From Streptomyces sp. Je 1-369 (GTDB taxonomy: Bacteria; Actinomycetota; Actinomycetes; Streptomycetales; Streptomycetaceae): a stretch of DNA of 64,000 bases. The translations under genes were made by a program, and so were the position numbers. Numbering within the stretch: position 1 is the first letter of the stretch; every line of letters starts with the position of its first letter. The stretch is from positions 4,431,254 through 4,495,253 of the forward strand of contig NZ_CP101750.1 in NCBI RefSeq assembly GCF_026810505.1. The letters run 5' to 3'. Of the stretch, positions 25,896 to 34,515 are shown piece after piece. The notes below the pieces were generated by a model. That model did no database searches. It saw nothing but the letters and a program-made list of their open reading frames with translations, and had not been told where the DNA came from.

Positions 25896-28382
25896 ATGAA
25901 CGCGCCGTACGACGGTGACCGTGGCCAGGGTTCGGGCGGCTCCGCCTCGCCCGGAGGCCCGCCGCCCGGCTCCCCCGAGCACGGGCAGGTACCCCCGCAG
26001 CCCGCGCCGGACATCTACCTTCAGGACGCCTACGACCAGGATCCCTACCGGGCGCAGGACCTCTCCGCCCAGGACCCGGTGTCCGAAGCGCTCTACGACC
26101 GTGCGGCGCACCCCCCGCCGCCGCCCGGCACCTATCAGCAGCAGCCTCCGCTCTACGCCCAGCCGCCCTCCCCGCAGCACGCCCCGGACCCGCGTGTGTG
26201 GGCGCAGACCCCGGCTCCCGAGCCGGAGGGCCCGACCCGCCACCTCCCGTACGGTGACGACGCCCGCACGACGCAGTTCGTGGGCGTCGACGACCTGGTC
26301 ACCCAGGCCGGCGAGGAGCACCACGAGCCGGACGCGTTCGCTCACCTCTACCGCGACCAGCAGCCGGGCGGATACCGCGGCCAGCAAGCCGCCTATCAGC
26401 AGGGCGAGTACCAGCAGGACGAGTACCAGCAGGCTGGCTATCAGCAGGCCGGCTACCAGCAGGGTGGGTATCCCCAGGGCGCGTACCAGCAGGACGGCTA
26501 CCCCCAGAACGACGGCTACGCGCAGGGGCACGGCAACGGCTACCCCCAGGGCAACGGCTATCCCCAAGGCAATGGATACCCCCAGGGCGCCGCTTACCCG
26601 CAGGGCAACGAGTACCAGCAGCCCGTCAACGGCGGGTACCCGCCGGCCGACCAGCCGATCGTCCCGAACCCCGCGGGCGCCCCGGCAGCCGCACCCGTGA
26701 CCGCCCCCGCACCCGCGGCCGCACCGGCGCCCGCCGCCAAGTCCGGCGGGCGCGCGTCGAGCCTCCTGAAGTCGAGCGCGCTCATGGCGGCGGGGACGAT
26801 CGTCTCCCGCCTCACCGGCTTCCTGCGCACCCTGGTCATGGCCGCCGCGATCGGCGTCGGCACGCTCAACGACTCGTACCAGGTCGCCAACGTCCTCCCG
26901 ACGATGATCTACGTCCTCGTCGGCGGCGGCGCCCTGAACGCGGTGTTCATCCCACAGCTCGTAAGGGCGATGAAGAACGACGAGGACGAGGGCGAGGGCT
27001 ACGCCAACCGCCTGCTGACCCTCGTGATGGTCCTGCTCGGGGCCGTCACCGTCATCTGTGTGATCGCGGCGCCCCTGCTCATCCGCATGATGTCGCCGAC
27101 CATCGCCGCCAACCCCGCGAAGATGGACGTCGCCGTCACCTTCGCCCGGTACTGCATCCCCACGATGTTCTTCATGGGCCTGCACGTCGTGCTCGGGCAG
27201 GTCCTCAACGCCCGCGGCCGCTTCGGCGCGATGATGTGGACCCCGGTCCTCAACAACGTCGTGGTCATCGCGACGTTCGGCGCCTTCATCTGGGCCTTCG
27301 GCAGCTTCACCGATTCCGACGTCAACGCGGGCAGCATCACGCCCGACGGAGTGCGGCTCCTCGGCCTCGGCACCCTGCTCGGCCTGACCGTGCAGGCGCT
27401 CTCCATGCTGCCCTACCTGCGCGAGGCGGGCTTCAAGCTGCGGCTCCGGTTCGACTGGCGCGGACAGGGCCTCGGCAAGGCCGCGGGCCTCGCCAAGTGG
27501 ACGTTCTTCTTCGTCCTCGCCAACCAGCTCGGCATGATCGTCGTGACCCAGCTGGCCACCAGCGCGGGCGCGACGGCCGAGGATCACGGCTATTCGGGAA
27601 CCGGCATCACCGCGTTCAACTACGCGCTGCTGCTGTGGCAGATGCCGCAGGCCATCATCACGGTCTCCGTGATGACCGCGGTCCTGCCCCGCATCTCCCG
27701 CTCCGCGGTCGACGACGACGCCGCCGCCGTCCGGGACGACATCTCGTACGGTCTGCGGACCTCCGCCGTGGCGATCGTGCCGTGCGCCTTCGCCTTCCTC
27801 GCCCTCGGCGTCCCGATGGCCACGCTGCTGTACGCGGGCTCCGGCTCGGGCGCGCAGAACATCGGCTACATCCTCATGGCGTTCGGGCTCGGCCTGATTC
27901 CGTACTCGGTCCAGTACGTCGTCCTGCGCGGCTTCTACGCCTACGAGGACACGCGCACGCCGTTCTACAACACCGTAATCGTGGCGGCCGTCAACGCGGG
28001 GGGCTCGGCCCTGTGCTTCTTCGTCCTGCCCGCCAGGTGGGCCGTGGTCGGCATGGCCGCCTCCTACGGCCTCGCCTACACGGTGGGCGTCGGTGTCGCC
28101 TGGCGGCGGCTGCGCCGGCGTCTGGGCGGCGATCTGGACGGCGCCCAGGTGGCGCGTACGTACACTCGGCTGTTCGGCGCCTCGGTCCCTGCGGCGATCG
28201 TCGGCGGCGGCGTCGCATTCGCTGTCCTGAGGGTGATGGGCACCGGGGCGTTCAGCTCCTTCGTGGCGCTGGTCGTCGGTGGCATCGCACTTCTCGGTGT
28301 CTTCTTCGTGGCCGCCCGAAAGATGCGGATTGCGGAGCTCAACTCCATGGTCGGCATGGTCCGCGGCCGTCTCGGTCGGTGA
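25896..28382 (+). CDS. murJ: Lipid II flippase MurJ (MviN) with long N-terminal tail
   Basis: 828 aa. Residues 1 to about 285 are a cytoplasmic disordered tail rich in Gln, Tyr, Pro and Gly, with YQQGEYQQDEYQQ- and YPQGNG-type repeats. The MurJ core starts near SSLLKSSALMAAGTIVSRLT and has about 14 hydrophobic segments (MOP/MVF fold). It exports lipid II for wall growth. In mycobacteria the MurJ homologue carries a pseudokinase on the same chain; here that part is the next gene. Confidence 0.95.
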   Translation: MNAPYDGDRGQGSGGSASPGGPPPGSPEHGQVPPQPAPDIYLQDAYDQDPYRAQDLSAQDPVSEALYDRAAHPPPPPGTYQQQPPLYAQPPSPQHAPDPRVWAQTPAPEPEGPTRHLPYGDDARTTQFVGVDDLVTQAGEEHHEPDAFAHLYRDQQPGGYRGQQAAYQQGEYQQDEYQQAGYQQAGYQQGGYPQGAYQQDGYPQNDGYAQGHGNGYPQGNGYPQGNGYPQGAAYPQGNEYQQPVNGGYPPADQPIVPNPAGAPAAAPVTAPAPAAAPAPAAKSGGRASSLLKSSALMAAGTIVSRLTGFLRTLVMAAAIGVGTLNDSYQVANVLPTMIYVLVGGGALNAVFIPQLVRAMKNDEDEGEGYANRLLTLVMVLLGAVTVICVIAAPLLIRMMSPTIAANPAKMDVAVTFARYCIPTMFFMGLHVVLGQVLNARGRFGAMMWTPVLNNVVVIATFGAFIWAFGSFTDSDVNAGSITPDGVRLLGLGTLLGLTVQALSMLPYLREAGFKLRLRFDWRGQGLGKAAGLAKWTFFFVLANQLGMIVVTQLATSAGATAEDHGYSGTGITAFNYALLLWQMPQAIITVSVMTAVLPRISRSAVDDDAAAVRDDISYGLRTSAVAIVPCAFAFLALGVPMATLLYAGSGSGAQNIGYILMAFGLGLIPYSVQYVVLRGFYAYEDTRTPFYNTVIVAAVNAGGSALCFFVLPARWAVVGMAASYGLAYTVGVGVAWRRLRRRLGGDLDGAQVARTYTRLFGASVPAAIVGGGVAFAVLRVMGTGAFSSFVALVVGGIALLGVFFVAARKMRIAELNSMVGMVRGRLGR
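26395..26620 (+). repeat. Low-complexity Gln/Tyr/Gly repeats in the MurJ N-terminus
   Basis: Repeated short units of the type taccagcagg and taccccagggcaacggc encode YQQG and YPQGNG tracts. They are degenerate, continuous and coding, without spacers. Confidence 0.85.
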
Positions 28383-28500
28383 GATGAGCGGGCCCGCACA
28401 ACCATCGTCGGCCACCGTGTGTCGTGCATAGCGCCGGACTGTGGGCACAATTGGCTTTGGCGTCCGACGAAGCGCAATGGATGGGGAGGCAGGAACGACG

Positions 28501-30213
28501 GTGGCGGAACGGAGCACGGCTGCCGTCGACGTGGCAGACAACAGCGGCGACGAGCCGCTGACCGCAAAGGCGGAACAGGCCACGGCCGACGGGGTGGCCC
28601 AGACCCGGGAGCGGGACACGGCAGCAGAAGAAGAGGCGGCGGAGACCGACAAGTCGCAGAGCCGCGGGGCTTCCTCACCCCCAGAACTGCACAGTGGCCA
28701 CAAGCTCGCCAGACGCTACCGGCTCGAGGAGTGCGTCACCCGTCTGGACGGTTTCAGCAGCTGGCGTGCGGTCGACGAGAAGCTTCGCCGTGCCGTCGGC
28801 GTGCATCTCCTGCCCGCCGACCACCCGCGGGCCCGCTCGGTCCTGGCGGCGGCGCGTTCCTCGGCACTGCTCGGCGACCCGCGCTTCGTGCAGGTCCTGG
28901 ACGCCGTCGAGGAGAACGACCTCGTCTACGTGGTCCACGAGTGGCTGCCGGACGCCACGGAGCTCACCGCGCTCCTCGCCGCGGGACCACTTGAGGCCCA
29001 CGACGCCTACCAGCTGGTCAGTCAGGTCTCCCAGGCCATGGCCGCGGCGCACCGTGAGGGCCTGGCGCACCTGCGCCTGACCCCGGGCGCCGTGCTGCGC
29101 ACGTCCACGGGTCAGTACCGCATCCGCGGTCTCGCGGTGAACGCCGCGCTGCGCGGCATCAGCTCCGAGACGCCCCAACGCACGGACACGGAAGCGATCG
29201 GCGCTCTCCTGTACGCCTCGCTCACCCAGCGCTGGCCGTACGAGGACGATGCGTACGGCCTCTCCGGCCTCCCCAAGGACGTCGGCCTCATCGCCCCCGA
29301 CCAGGTCCGCGCGGGCGTCCACCGCGGCCTCTCAGAGCTCGCCATGCGCGCGCTCGTCAACGACGGCGCGACCGCTTCCCGTCAGGACCCTCCGTGCACG
29401 ACGCCGGAGGAACTGGTGAAGGCGATCGGCGAGATGCCCCGCATCCGCCCGCCGGAGCCGGTGTTCACCGCGCCCCCCGAATACCAGCGCACCACGTACC
29501 AGCAGGGCACGTACGGCCGTCCCGCAGCACATCCCGGAGCGACCCAGCCCGTACCCACCCCGCCGCCCCCGCTGCAGAGCCGCACCGGCAGGGCGCTGAA
29601 GTGGGGTGTCTCCGCGCTGCTCATCGCCGCGCTTGGCCTCGGCAGCTGGCAGCTGGCGGACGCCCTGATGGACCGGGAGAACTCCGGAGACTCCGGTACG
29701 TCGCACACCAACGACGGTGGGGACAAGGGCCAGCCGAAGCCGGCGAAGCCCCTCCAGATCGAGAACAGTCAGGAACTCGTCGTCGGGGGGAAGACCCAGG
29801 ACCCGTCGAACGCCAGCCGCACGCACGACAAGGACGCGTCTACGCTCTGGCGCACGAAGACGTTCAAGGAAGGCCCGCGGCTCGCCCCGTACAAGGCCGG
29901 CGTCGGTATCGTCTACGACCTCGGCTCGGAGCAGGACGTCTCCGAGGCGTCGGTGGCCCTTCGCTACGGCGGCGACCGCACCAAGATCTCGTTGTACGCC
30001 GCGGACTCGCTGACGCCGTCGGCGAACGTCGAATCCATGAAGGAGATCGGCACCGCCACCACGACGAGCCAGACCTTGAAGCTCAAGGCCAAGAAGCCGG
30101 TGAAGTCGCGGTACGTACTCCTCTGGATGACCGAGGTGCCGGAGTCCCCTGTCGACGGGTACTACGGCGCGGGGTACAAGCAAGCCATCACGGACGTGAA
30201 GCTCAAGGGCTGA
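28501..30213 (+). CDS. Membrane pseudokinase with extracellular C-terminal domain (MurJ partner)
   Basis: 570 aa from GTG 28501 (AGGAAC upstream); earlier in-frame starts lack a site. An acidic N-terminus is followed by a protein kinase-like fold from about HKLARRYRLEECVTRLDGFS. The catalytic loop reads AHREGLAHLRLTPGAVLRT, lacking the HRD aspartate, and no DFG is seen, so it should be inactive. A transmembrane helix (WGVSALLIAALGLGSWQLAD) leads to a discoidin-like extracellular domain ending DVKLKG. This layout equals the second half of mycobacterial MviN (Rv3910), here split from MurJ. Confidence 0.88.
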   Translation: MAERSTAAVDVADNSGDEPLTAKAEQATADGVAQTRERDTAAEEEAAETDKSQSRGASSPPELHSGHKLARRYRLEECVTRLDGFSSWRAVDEKLRRAVGVHLLPADHPRARSVLAAARSSALLGDPRFVQVLDAVEENDLVYVVHEWLPDATELTALLAAGPLEAHDAYQLVSQVSQAMAAAHREGLAHLRLTPGAVLRTSTGQYRIRGLAVNAALRGISSETPQRTDTEAIGALLYASLTQRWPYEDDAYGLSGLPKDVGLIAPDQVRAGVHRGLSELAMRALVNDGATASRQDPPCTTPEELVKAIGEMPRIRPPEPVFTAPPEYQRTTYQQGTYGRPAAHPGATQPVPTPPPPLQSRTGRALKWGVSALLIAALGLGSWQLADALMDRENSGDSGTSHTNDGGDKGQPKPAKPLQIENSQELVVGGKTQDPSNASRTHDKDASTLWRTKTFKEGPRLAPYKAGVGIVYDLGSEQDVSEASVALRYGGDRTKISLYAADSLTPSANVESMKEIGTATTTSQTLKLKAKKPVKSRYVLLWMTEVPESPVDGYYGAGYKQAITDVKLKG

Positions 30214-30255
30214 GGGATCGGCCCGCCACGGCTCACTGGGGGAGGGGGTTCGACG

Positions 30256-30996
30256 ATGGACAGCACCGCACACGGTGACATGAGCGATCAGGACCTCCTC
30301 GCCGCTCATGTCGCCGGCGACACCGACGCCTTCGGCGAGCTGGTGCGGCGCCATCGCGACCGGCTGTGGGCCGTCGCACTGCGCACCCTCGGGGACCGCG
30401 AGGAGGCGGCTGATGCGGTGCAGGACGCCCTGGTGTCCGCCTATCGCGCGGCCCACACGTTCCGCGGGCAGTCGGCCGTGACGACGTGGCTGCACCGGAT
30501 CACCGTGAACGCCTGCCTCGACCGGGCGCGCAAGGCTGCCTCCCGCAAGACCTCCCCCATCGACGACGCCGAGCGCCTTGAGCAACTCCTGGAGCCGGAG
30601 GAATCGGCTGCCGCTCCCGTCGAGCGCGGCGACCTCCACCGGGAGCTGGTGGAGGCTCTGGGCACCCTCCCGCACGATCAGCGCGCCGCCCTCGTCCTCG
30701 TCGACATGCAGGGCTATCCGGTGGCCGAGGCCGCCCGCGTCCTTGAGGTGCCCACCGGCACGGTGAAGAGCCGCTGCGCCCGCGGCAGAGCCAGACTCCT
30801 GCCGCTGCTCACGCATCTCCGCACGAATCCGCCTCCGGGCGACGGGAACGGCGGCGACGGAAGCGAAGAGGGAAGCGGGAAAGCCCGCTCAGGAAGGAAC
30901 CGGACGCAGGGGACATCCGTCCCACCGGCAGCAGGGCCACGGGATACAGGACCAAGTGATTCAGCTGCCGTGAAGGGCGGAGGTGGGCGAGCGTGA
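30256..30996 (+). CDS. sigM: ECF RNA polymerase sigma factor SigM
   Basis: 246 aa. Region 2 contains AFGELVRRHRDRLWAVALRT and the -10 recognition part DREEAADAVQDALVSAYRAA; region 4 contains LPHDQRAALVLVDMQGYP and VPTGTVKSRCARGRARLLP. A polar tail of about 50 residues extends past region 4. A second ATG at codon 9 (MSDQDLLAAH) is also plausible. Its stop codon overlaps the GTG of the anti-sigma gene by 4 nt (GTGA), indicating translational coupling. The name follows the syntenic sigM of mycobacteria and Streptomyces. Confidence 0.92.
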   Translation: MDSTAHGDMSDQDLLAAHVAGDTDAFGELVRRHRDRLWAVALRTLGDREEAADAVQDALVSAYRAAHTFRGQSAVTTWLHRITVNACLDRARKAASRKTSPIDDAERLEQLLEPEESAAAPVERGDLHRELVEALGTLPHDQRAALVLVDMQGYPVAEAARVLEVPTGTVKSRCARGRARLLPLLTHLRTNPPPGDGNGGDGSEEGSGKARSGRNRTQGTSVPPAAGPRDTGPSDSAAVKGGGGRA

Positions 30997-32003
30997 CGGA
31001 TACGACCGACTCGGCCGGGCACCCGGACGTCGCTGAGATCTCGGATCTGACCGAGGGCCTGCTCTCCCCGTCGCGCACGAGCGACGTGCGAAGGCACTTG
31101 GACGGCTGTGAGCTCTGTGCCGACGTCCACGCCTCCCTGGAGGAGATCCGCGGCCTCCTCGGCACGCTGCCTGGGCCACCCCGCATGCCGGACGACGTCG
31201 CCGGGCGTATTGACGCGGCGCTGGCGGCCGAAGCGCTGCTCGCCTCCACCACGTCCGAAGGCCTTGTCGCGGAGGATGAGGCGTCCGAGCCGGTGTCCGT
31301 CGCCTCGTCTTCACCGGCGTCTTCGTCCGTCACGTCTTCCTCCCCCGCTTCTTCCTCGCCCGCCGCAGCGCGTGTTTCACGTGAAACAACGTCGTCCCCG
31401 GTCTCCTCCTCCGGGGGTGCCGATCGGCCCGCGGGCCATGCCCGTGCCTCCACCGGCCCGGGCCGTGGCAGCCGTCTGCGCGGCACACGTCGGCGTACGG
31501 CGGTGCTCGGCGCCGTCTTCACCGCGGCCGCGATCGGTCTCGGCTCCCTGCTGATCCAGACCATGGGTGACGATTCCGGCGGGACGACAGGAACGGCCTC
31601 CGAGCGGCAGAACTCAGCGAACAGCTCGTTCTCCGGACAGAAGCTCGATGGCCGCGTCGCCGATCTCCTCAAGAAGAACGGCCCCGACAGGACCGGCGGG
31701 AAGTCGGACGCCTCGACTCCGTCCTTCGACACCCGCTCCAGCCCGGAATCCCCCGAGAAGAACTCGCCGAAGACCGCGGTCCAGGTACAGGTGCCGGAGT
31801 GCATTCAGCGCGGCATCGGCGACAGGACTCCGCTCGCCGCCGAAGAGGGTTCGTACGACGGCAAGCGCGCCTACCTCGTCGTGGTGCCCCATGACTCGGA
31901 CAGCACCAAGGTGTCCGCGTACGTCGTCGACGCGGCCTGTGTGGGCAAGTCCTCGCCGCCCGCCGGCAAGGTCCTCATGACGCACGCGTACCCGCAGAGC
32001 TGA
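30993..32003 (+). CDS. rsmA: Anti-sigma factor (zinc-binding anti-sigma type, RsmA)
   Basis: 336 aa from GTG 30993, overlapping sigM. The N-terminal cytoplasmic domain has RRHLDGCELCADVHASLEE, the H-x3-C-x2-C zinc motif of anti-sigma factors. A long Ser/Ala/Thr-rich linker follows, then one transmembrane helix (VLGAVFTAAAIGLGSLLIQT) and an extracellular region ending MTHAYPQS. It should sequester SigM at the membrane. A perfect parS site lies inside the linker-coding region at 31374. Confidence 0.9.
   Translation: MTDTTDSAGHPDVAEISDLTEGLLSPSRTSDVRRHLDGCELCADVHASLEEIRGLLGTLPGPPRMPDDVAGRIDAALAAEALLASTTSEGLVAEDEASEPVSVASSSPASSSVTSSSPASSSPAAARVSRETTSSPVSSSGGADRPAGHARASTGPGRGSRLRGTRRRTAVLGAVFTAAAIGLGSLLIQTMGDDSGGTTGTASERQNSANSSFSGQKLDGRVADLLKKNGPDRTGGKSDASTPSFDTRSSPESPEKNSPKTAVQVQVPECIQRGIGDRTPLAAEEGSYDGKRAYLVVVPHDSDSTKVSAYVVDAACVGKSSPPAGKVLMTHAYPQS
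31374..31387. other. parS: parS centromere site inside the anti-sigma gene
   Basis: Perfect GTTTCACGTGAAAC translated in this frame as part of RVSRETT within the variable linker. Confidence 0.95.
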
Positions 32004-32072
32004 CGACCCGGTCTCTTTCGGGCTCTTTCCCCGGTCTGTTTCCAGCGGCTTCCGTGTGCGCGGACACAGGCG

Positions 32073-32098
32073 GGAATGCACGCCCCGTAGGATCCGTT
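32073..32098 (+). promoter_or_regulatory. SigR-type (thiol stress) promoter of trxB-trxA
   Basis: GGAAT (32073-32077), 18 bp, then GTT (32096-32098) matches the SigR consensus GGAAT-N18-GTT exactly. S. coelicolor trxBA is a known SigR target. It lies 74 bp upstream of the trxB start. Confidence 0.85.
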
Positions 32099-32171
32099 GG
32101 GTGGGGTGAGAGCCATGAGACAGGCACCCACCAGCAGTACGCAGCAGTCCCCAGAGACGAGGAATCAAGCC

Positions 32172-33131
32172 GTGACCGACGTCCGTAACGTGATCATCAT
32201 CGGCTCCGGGCCCGCCGGCTACACGGCGGCGCTCTACACCGCGCGCGCGTCGCTGAAGCCGCTGGTGTTCGAGGGCGCCGTCACCGCCGGCGGTGCGCTG
32301 ATGAACACCACCGAGGTGGAGAACTTCCCCGGCTTCCAGGACGGTGTCATGGGCCCCGACCTCATGGACAACATGCGCGCCCAGGCCGAGCGCTTCGGCG
32401 CCGAGCTCGTGCCGGACGACATCGTCGCCGTGGACCTCACCGGTGAGATCAAGACCGTGACGGACACCGTGGGCACCGTGCACCGCGCGAAGACCGTCAT
32501 CGTCACGACCGGTTCCCAGCACCGCAAGCTCGGCCTGCCGAACGAGGACGCCCTCTCCGGCCGCGGTGTCTCCTGGTGCGCCACGTGCGACGGCTTCTTC
32601 TTCAAGGACCAGGACATCGCCGTGATCGGCGGCGGTGACACCGCGATGGAGGAGGCCACCTTCCTCTCGCGCTTCGCCAAGTCCGTCACCATCGTGCACC
32701 GCCGCGACACCCTGCGCGCCTCCAAGGCGATGCAGGAGCGTGCCTTCGCCGACCCGAAGATCAAGTTCGTCTGGGACAGCGAGATCGCCGAGATCAAGGG
32801 CGAGCAGAAGCTTTCCGGTCTGACGCTGCGCAACCTCAAGACGGGCGAGACGTCCGAGCTGCCGGTGACGGGCCTGTTCATCGCGATCGGCCACGACCCG
32901 CGTACCGAGCTCTTCAAGGGCCAGCTGACGCTCGACGACGAGGGCTACCTGAAGGTCGACGCGCCCTCGACCCGGACGAACGTGCCCGGTGTCTTCGGCG
33001 CCGGCGACGTCGTCGACCACACGTACCGTCAGGCGATCACGGCGGCCGGCACCGGCTGCTCCGCCGCTCTCGACGCCGAGCGCTTCCTCGCTGCCCTCGT
33101 GGACAGCGAGACCGCGGCCGTCGCCGTCTGA
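32172..33131 (+). CDS. trxB: Thioredoxin reductase
   Basis: 319 aa from GTG 32172 (TDVRNVIIIGSGPAGYTAAL) with GAGGAA upstream; a longer reading from 32097 is not favoured because it starts at the promoter. FAD motif GSGPAG, redox-active WCATCDG, NADPH motif GGGDTA and the second FAD motif VFGAGDV are all present. It passes NADPH electrons to the TrxA encoded next, 42 bp downstream. Confidence 0.97.
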   Translation: MTDVRNVIIIGSGPAGYTAALYTARASLKPLVFEGAVTAGGALMNTTEVENFPGFQDGVMGPDLMDNMRAQAERFGAELVPDDIVAVDLTGEIKTVTDTVGTVHRAKTVIVTTGSQHRKLGLPNEDALSGRGVSWCATCDGFFFKDQDIAVIGGGDTAMEEATFLSRFAKSVTIVHRRDTLRASKAMQERAFADPKIKFVWDSEIAEIKGEQKLSGLTLRNLKTGETSELPVTGLFIAIGHDPRTELFKGQLTLDDEGYLKVDAPSTRTNVPGVFGAGDVVDHTYRQAITAAGTGCSAALDAERFLAALVDSETAAVAV

Positions 33132-33173
33132 CACCTCTTCCCCCACCGCACCATCGAGTAAAAGGAGCCTCCC

Positions 33174-33503
33174 GTGGCCGACCTGCAGAACGTGACCGAC
33201 GCCTCCTTCGAGGAGGTCGTCCTCAAGAGCGACAAGCCCGTACTGGTGGACTTCTGGGCTGCCTGGTGCGGCCCGTGCCGCCAGATCGCCCCCTCCCTCG
33301 AGGCGATCGCCAAGGAGCACGGCGACAAGATCCAGGTCGTGAAGCTCAACATCGACGAGAACCCGGGCACCGCCGCCAAGTACGGCGTCATGTCGATCCC
33401 GACCCTGAACGTCTACCAGCGTGGCGAGGTCGCCAAGACCATCGTCGGTGCCAAGCCGAAGGCTGCCATCGTGAAGGACCTGGAGGACTTCATCACCGAG
33501 TAG
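33174..33503 (+). CDS. trxA: Thioredoxin
   Basis: 109 aa from GTG 33174 with AAAGGAG upstream. Typical fold with the active site WCGPC and the cis-Pro motif SIPTL. It reduces protein disulfides and forms an operon with trxB under the SigR-type promoter, so it should be induced by thiol oxidation. Confidence 0.98.
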   Translation: MADLQNVTDASFEEVVLKSDKPVLVDFWAAWCGPCRQIAPSLEAIAKEHGDKIQVVKLNIDENPGTAAKYGVMSIPTLNVYQRGEVAKTIVGAKPKAAIVKDLEDFITE

Positions 33504-33515
33504 TCAGTGGGCGAT

Positions 33516-33529
33516 GTTTCACGTGAAAC
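33516..33529. other. parS: parS centromere site
   Basis: Perfect GTTTCACGTGAAAC between the trxA stop and its terminator. Confidence 0.95.
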
Positions 33530-33530
33530 A

Positions 33531-33567
33531 CGAATGGACCAGTCCCTCCCGGGGTCTGGTCCATTCG
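33531..33567. terminator. Hairpin terminator between trxA and the GNAT gene
   Basis: CGAATGGACCAG (33531-33542) pairs with CTGGTCCATTCG (33556-33567). It serves the convergent trxA and acetyltransferase genes. Confidence 0.85.
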
Positions 33568-33591
33568 CCGTTCAGACGCCTGCTTTTCGGC

Positions 33592-34209
33592 TCACAATGG
33601 TCGGAGCGCCGGTTCCTTCTGTACCGCTCCCAGCAGCCGGTCGAGCGCCAGCTCGACGTCTTCCTTCCACGAGAGCGTCGTACGGAGTTCCAGGCGCAGC
33701 CGTGGGTAGGAGGGGTGGGGCCGGACCGTCTTGAAGCCCACCGAGAGGAGATGCTCGGCGGGCAGCACACACGCGGGCTTCTCCCACCGTGCATCTCCGA
33801 AGGCTTCGATCGCCTTGAAGCCCCTGCGCAGCAGATCCTTGGCGACCGTCTGGACGATGACCCGCCCCAGCCCCTGCCCCTGGTAGCCCGGCATGATCCA
33901 GGCTGTCATCAGTTGGACGGCATCCGGCGACACGGGGCTCGTAGGGAAGGCCGTGGAGCGCGGAACGTACGCCGGAGGGGCGTAGAGCACGAAGCCCACC
34001 GCTACGTCGTCGACGTAGACGACCCGGCCGCAGGACCCCCACTCCAGCAGGACGGCGGAGATCCACGCCTCCTTCTCCAGCTCGGGCGTTCCGGCTTTTA
34101 CCGCGGCCTGGCCGCTGACCGGGTCCAGCTCCCAGAAGACGCAGCTCCGGCACCGCTGGGGGAGGTCCGGGAGGTTGTCCAGTGTGAGCGGTACGAGCCG
34201 ACGCCCCAT
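33592..34209 (-). CDS. GNAT family N-acetyltransferase
   Basis: 205 aa from ATG 34209 with GAGGAA upstream. The acetyl-CoA binding motif A is seen in AWIMPGYQGQGLGRVIVQTV. An N-terminal Cys-containing segment (QRCRSCVFWE) resembles a group of actinobacterial GNATs always found beside parB. The acceptor substrate is unknown. The conserved place beside parB may be only positional. Confidence 0.88.
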   Translation of the reverse strand: MGRRLVPLTLDNLPDLPQRCRSCVFWELDPVSGQAAVKAGTPELEKEAWISAVLLEWGSCGRVVYVDDVAVGFVLYAPPAYVPRSTAFPTSPVSPDAVQLMTAWIMPGYQGQGLGRVIVQTVAKDLLRRGFKAIEAFGDARWEKPACVLPAEHLLSVGFKTVRPHPSYPRLRLELRTTLSWKEDVELALDRLLGAVQKEPALRPL

Positions 34210-34355
34210 GTAGGCGGTTCCTCACTTCCGTCGGCCGCCGCGCTGCGGGCGGCTGTCAGCGCACTGCGTTCCCTGAGCAGGCTGCCGACGAAGCCGCCGA
34301 CCGCTCCCAGCCCGAGGCCCGCGGTCATCAGTCCGGTGCGGCTCATCGTTCGCAT
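34098..34355 (-). CDS. Small putative membrane protein overlapping the GNAT gene
   Basis: 85 aa from ATG 34355, with GGGGAGG about 8 nt upstream. Residues 8-30 form a glycine-rich hydrophobic segment (GLMTAGLGLGAVGGFVGSLL), and the rest is a basic polar tail. The last 112 nt overlap the GNAT gene in another frame, so either the two are coupled or the true 3' end is different. Function unknown; a spurious call is possible. Confidence 0.45.
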   Translation of the reverse strand: MRTMSRTGLMTAGLGLGAVGGFVGSLLRERSALTAARSAAADGSEEPPTWGVGSYRSHWTTSRTSPSGAGAASSGSWTRSAARPR

Positions 34356-34452
34356 GGCCCCTGCCTCCCCAATGAGGTGCCGTCAGGTGGATGCGCCATA
34401 CCCGAACGCATCGTATCCACGATGAGATCGCATCGATAGCGTAGAAAAGCAA

Positions 34453-34494
34453 AGAGCGGGCCGTGTTCCGGACAGACCGGACACGACCCGCTCT
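34453..34494 (-). terminator. Hairpin terminator after parB
   Basis: AGAGCGGG...CCGG pairs with CCGG...CCCGCTCT with two bulges, 21 bp beyond the parB stop. Confidence 0.75.
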
Positions 34495-34515
34495 CGCGGT
34501 GCTGACCTGTGCGAA

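Noticed and set aside
26395..26620. Possible CRISPR-like repeats
   Set aside because: The units are degenerate, contiguous, in frame and code for the MurJ tail; there are no spacers.
25587..28703. Open frame of over 1000 codons opposite murJ
   Set aside because: Shadow of murJ on the other strand; residue composition is that of reversed GC-rich codons with no motifs.
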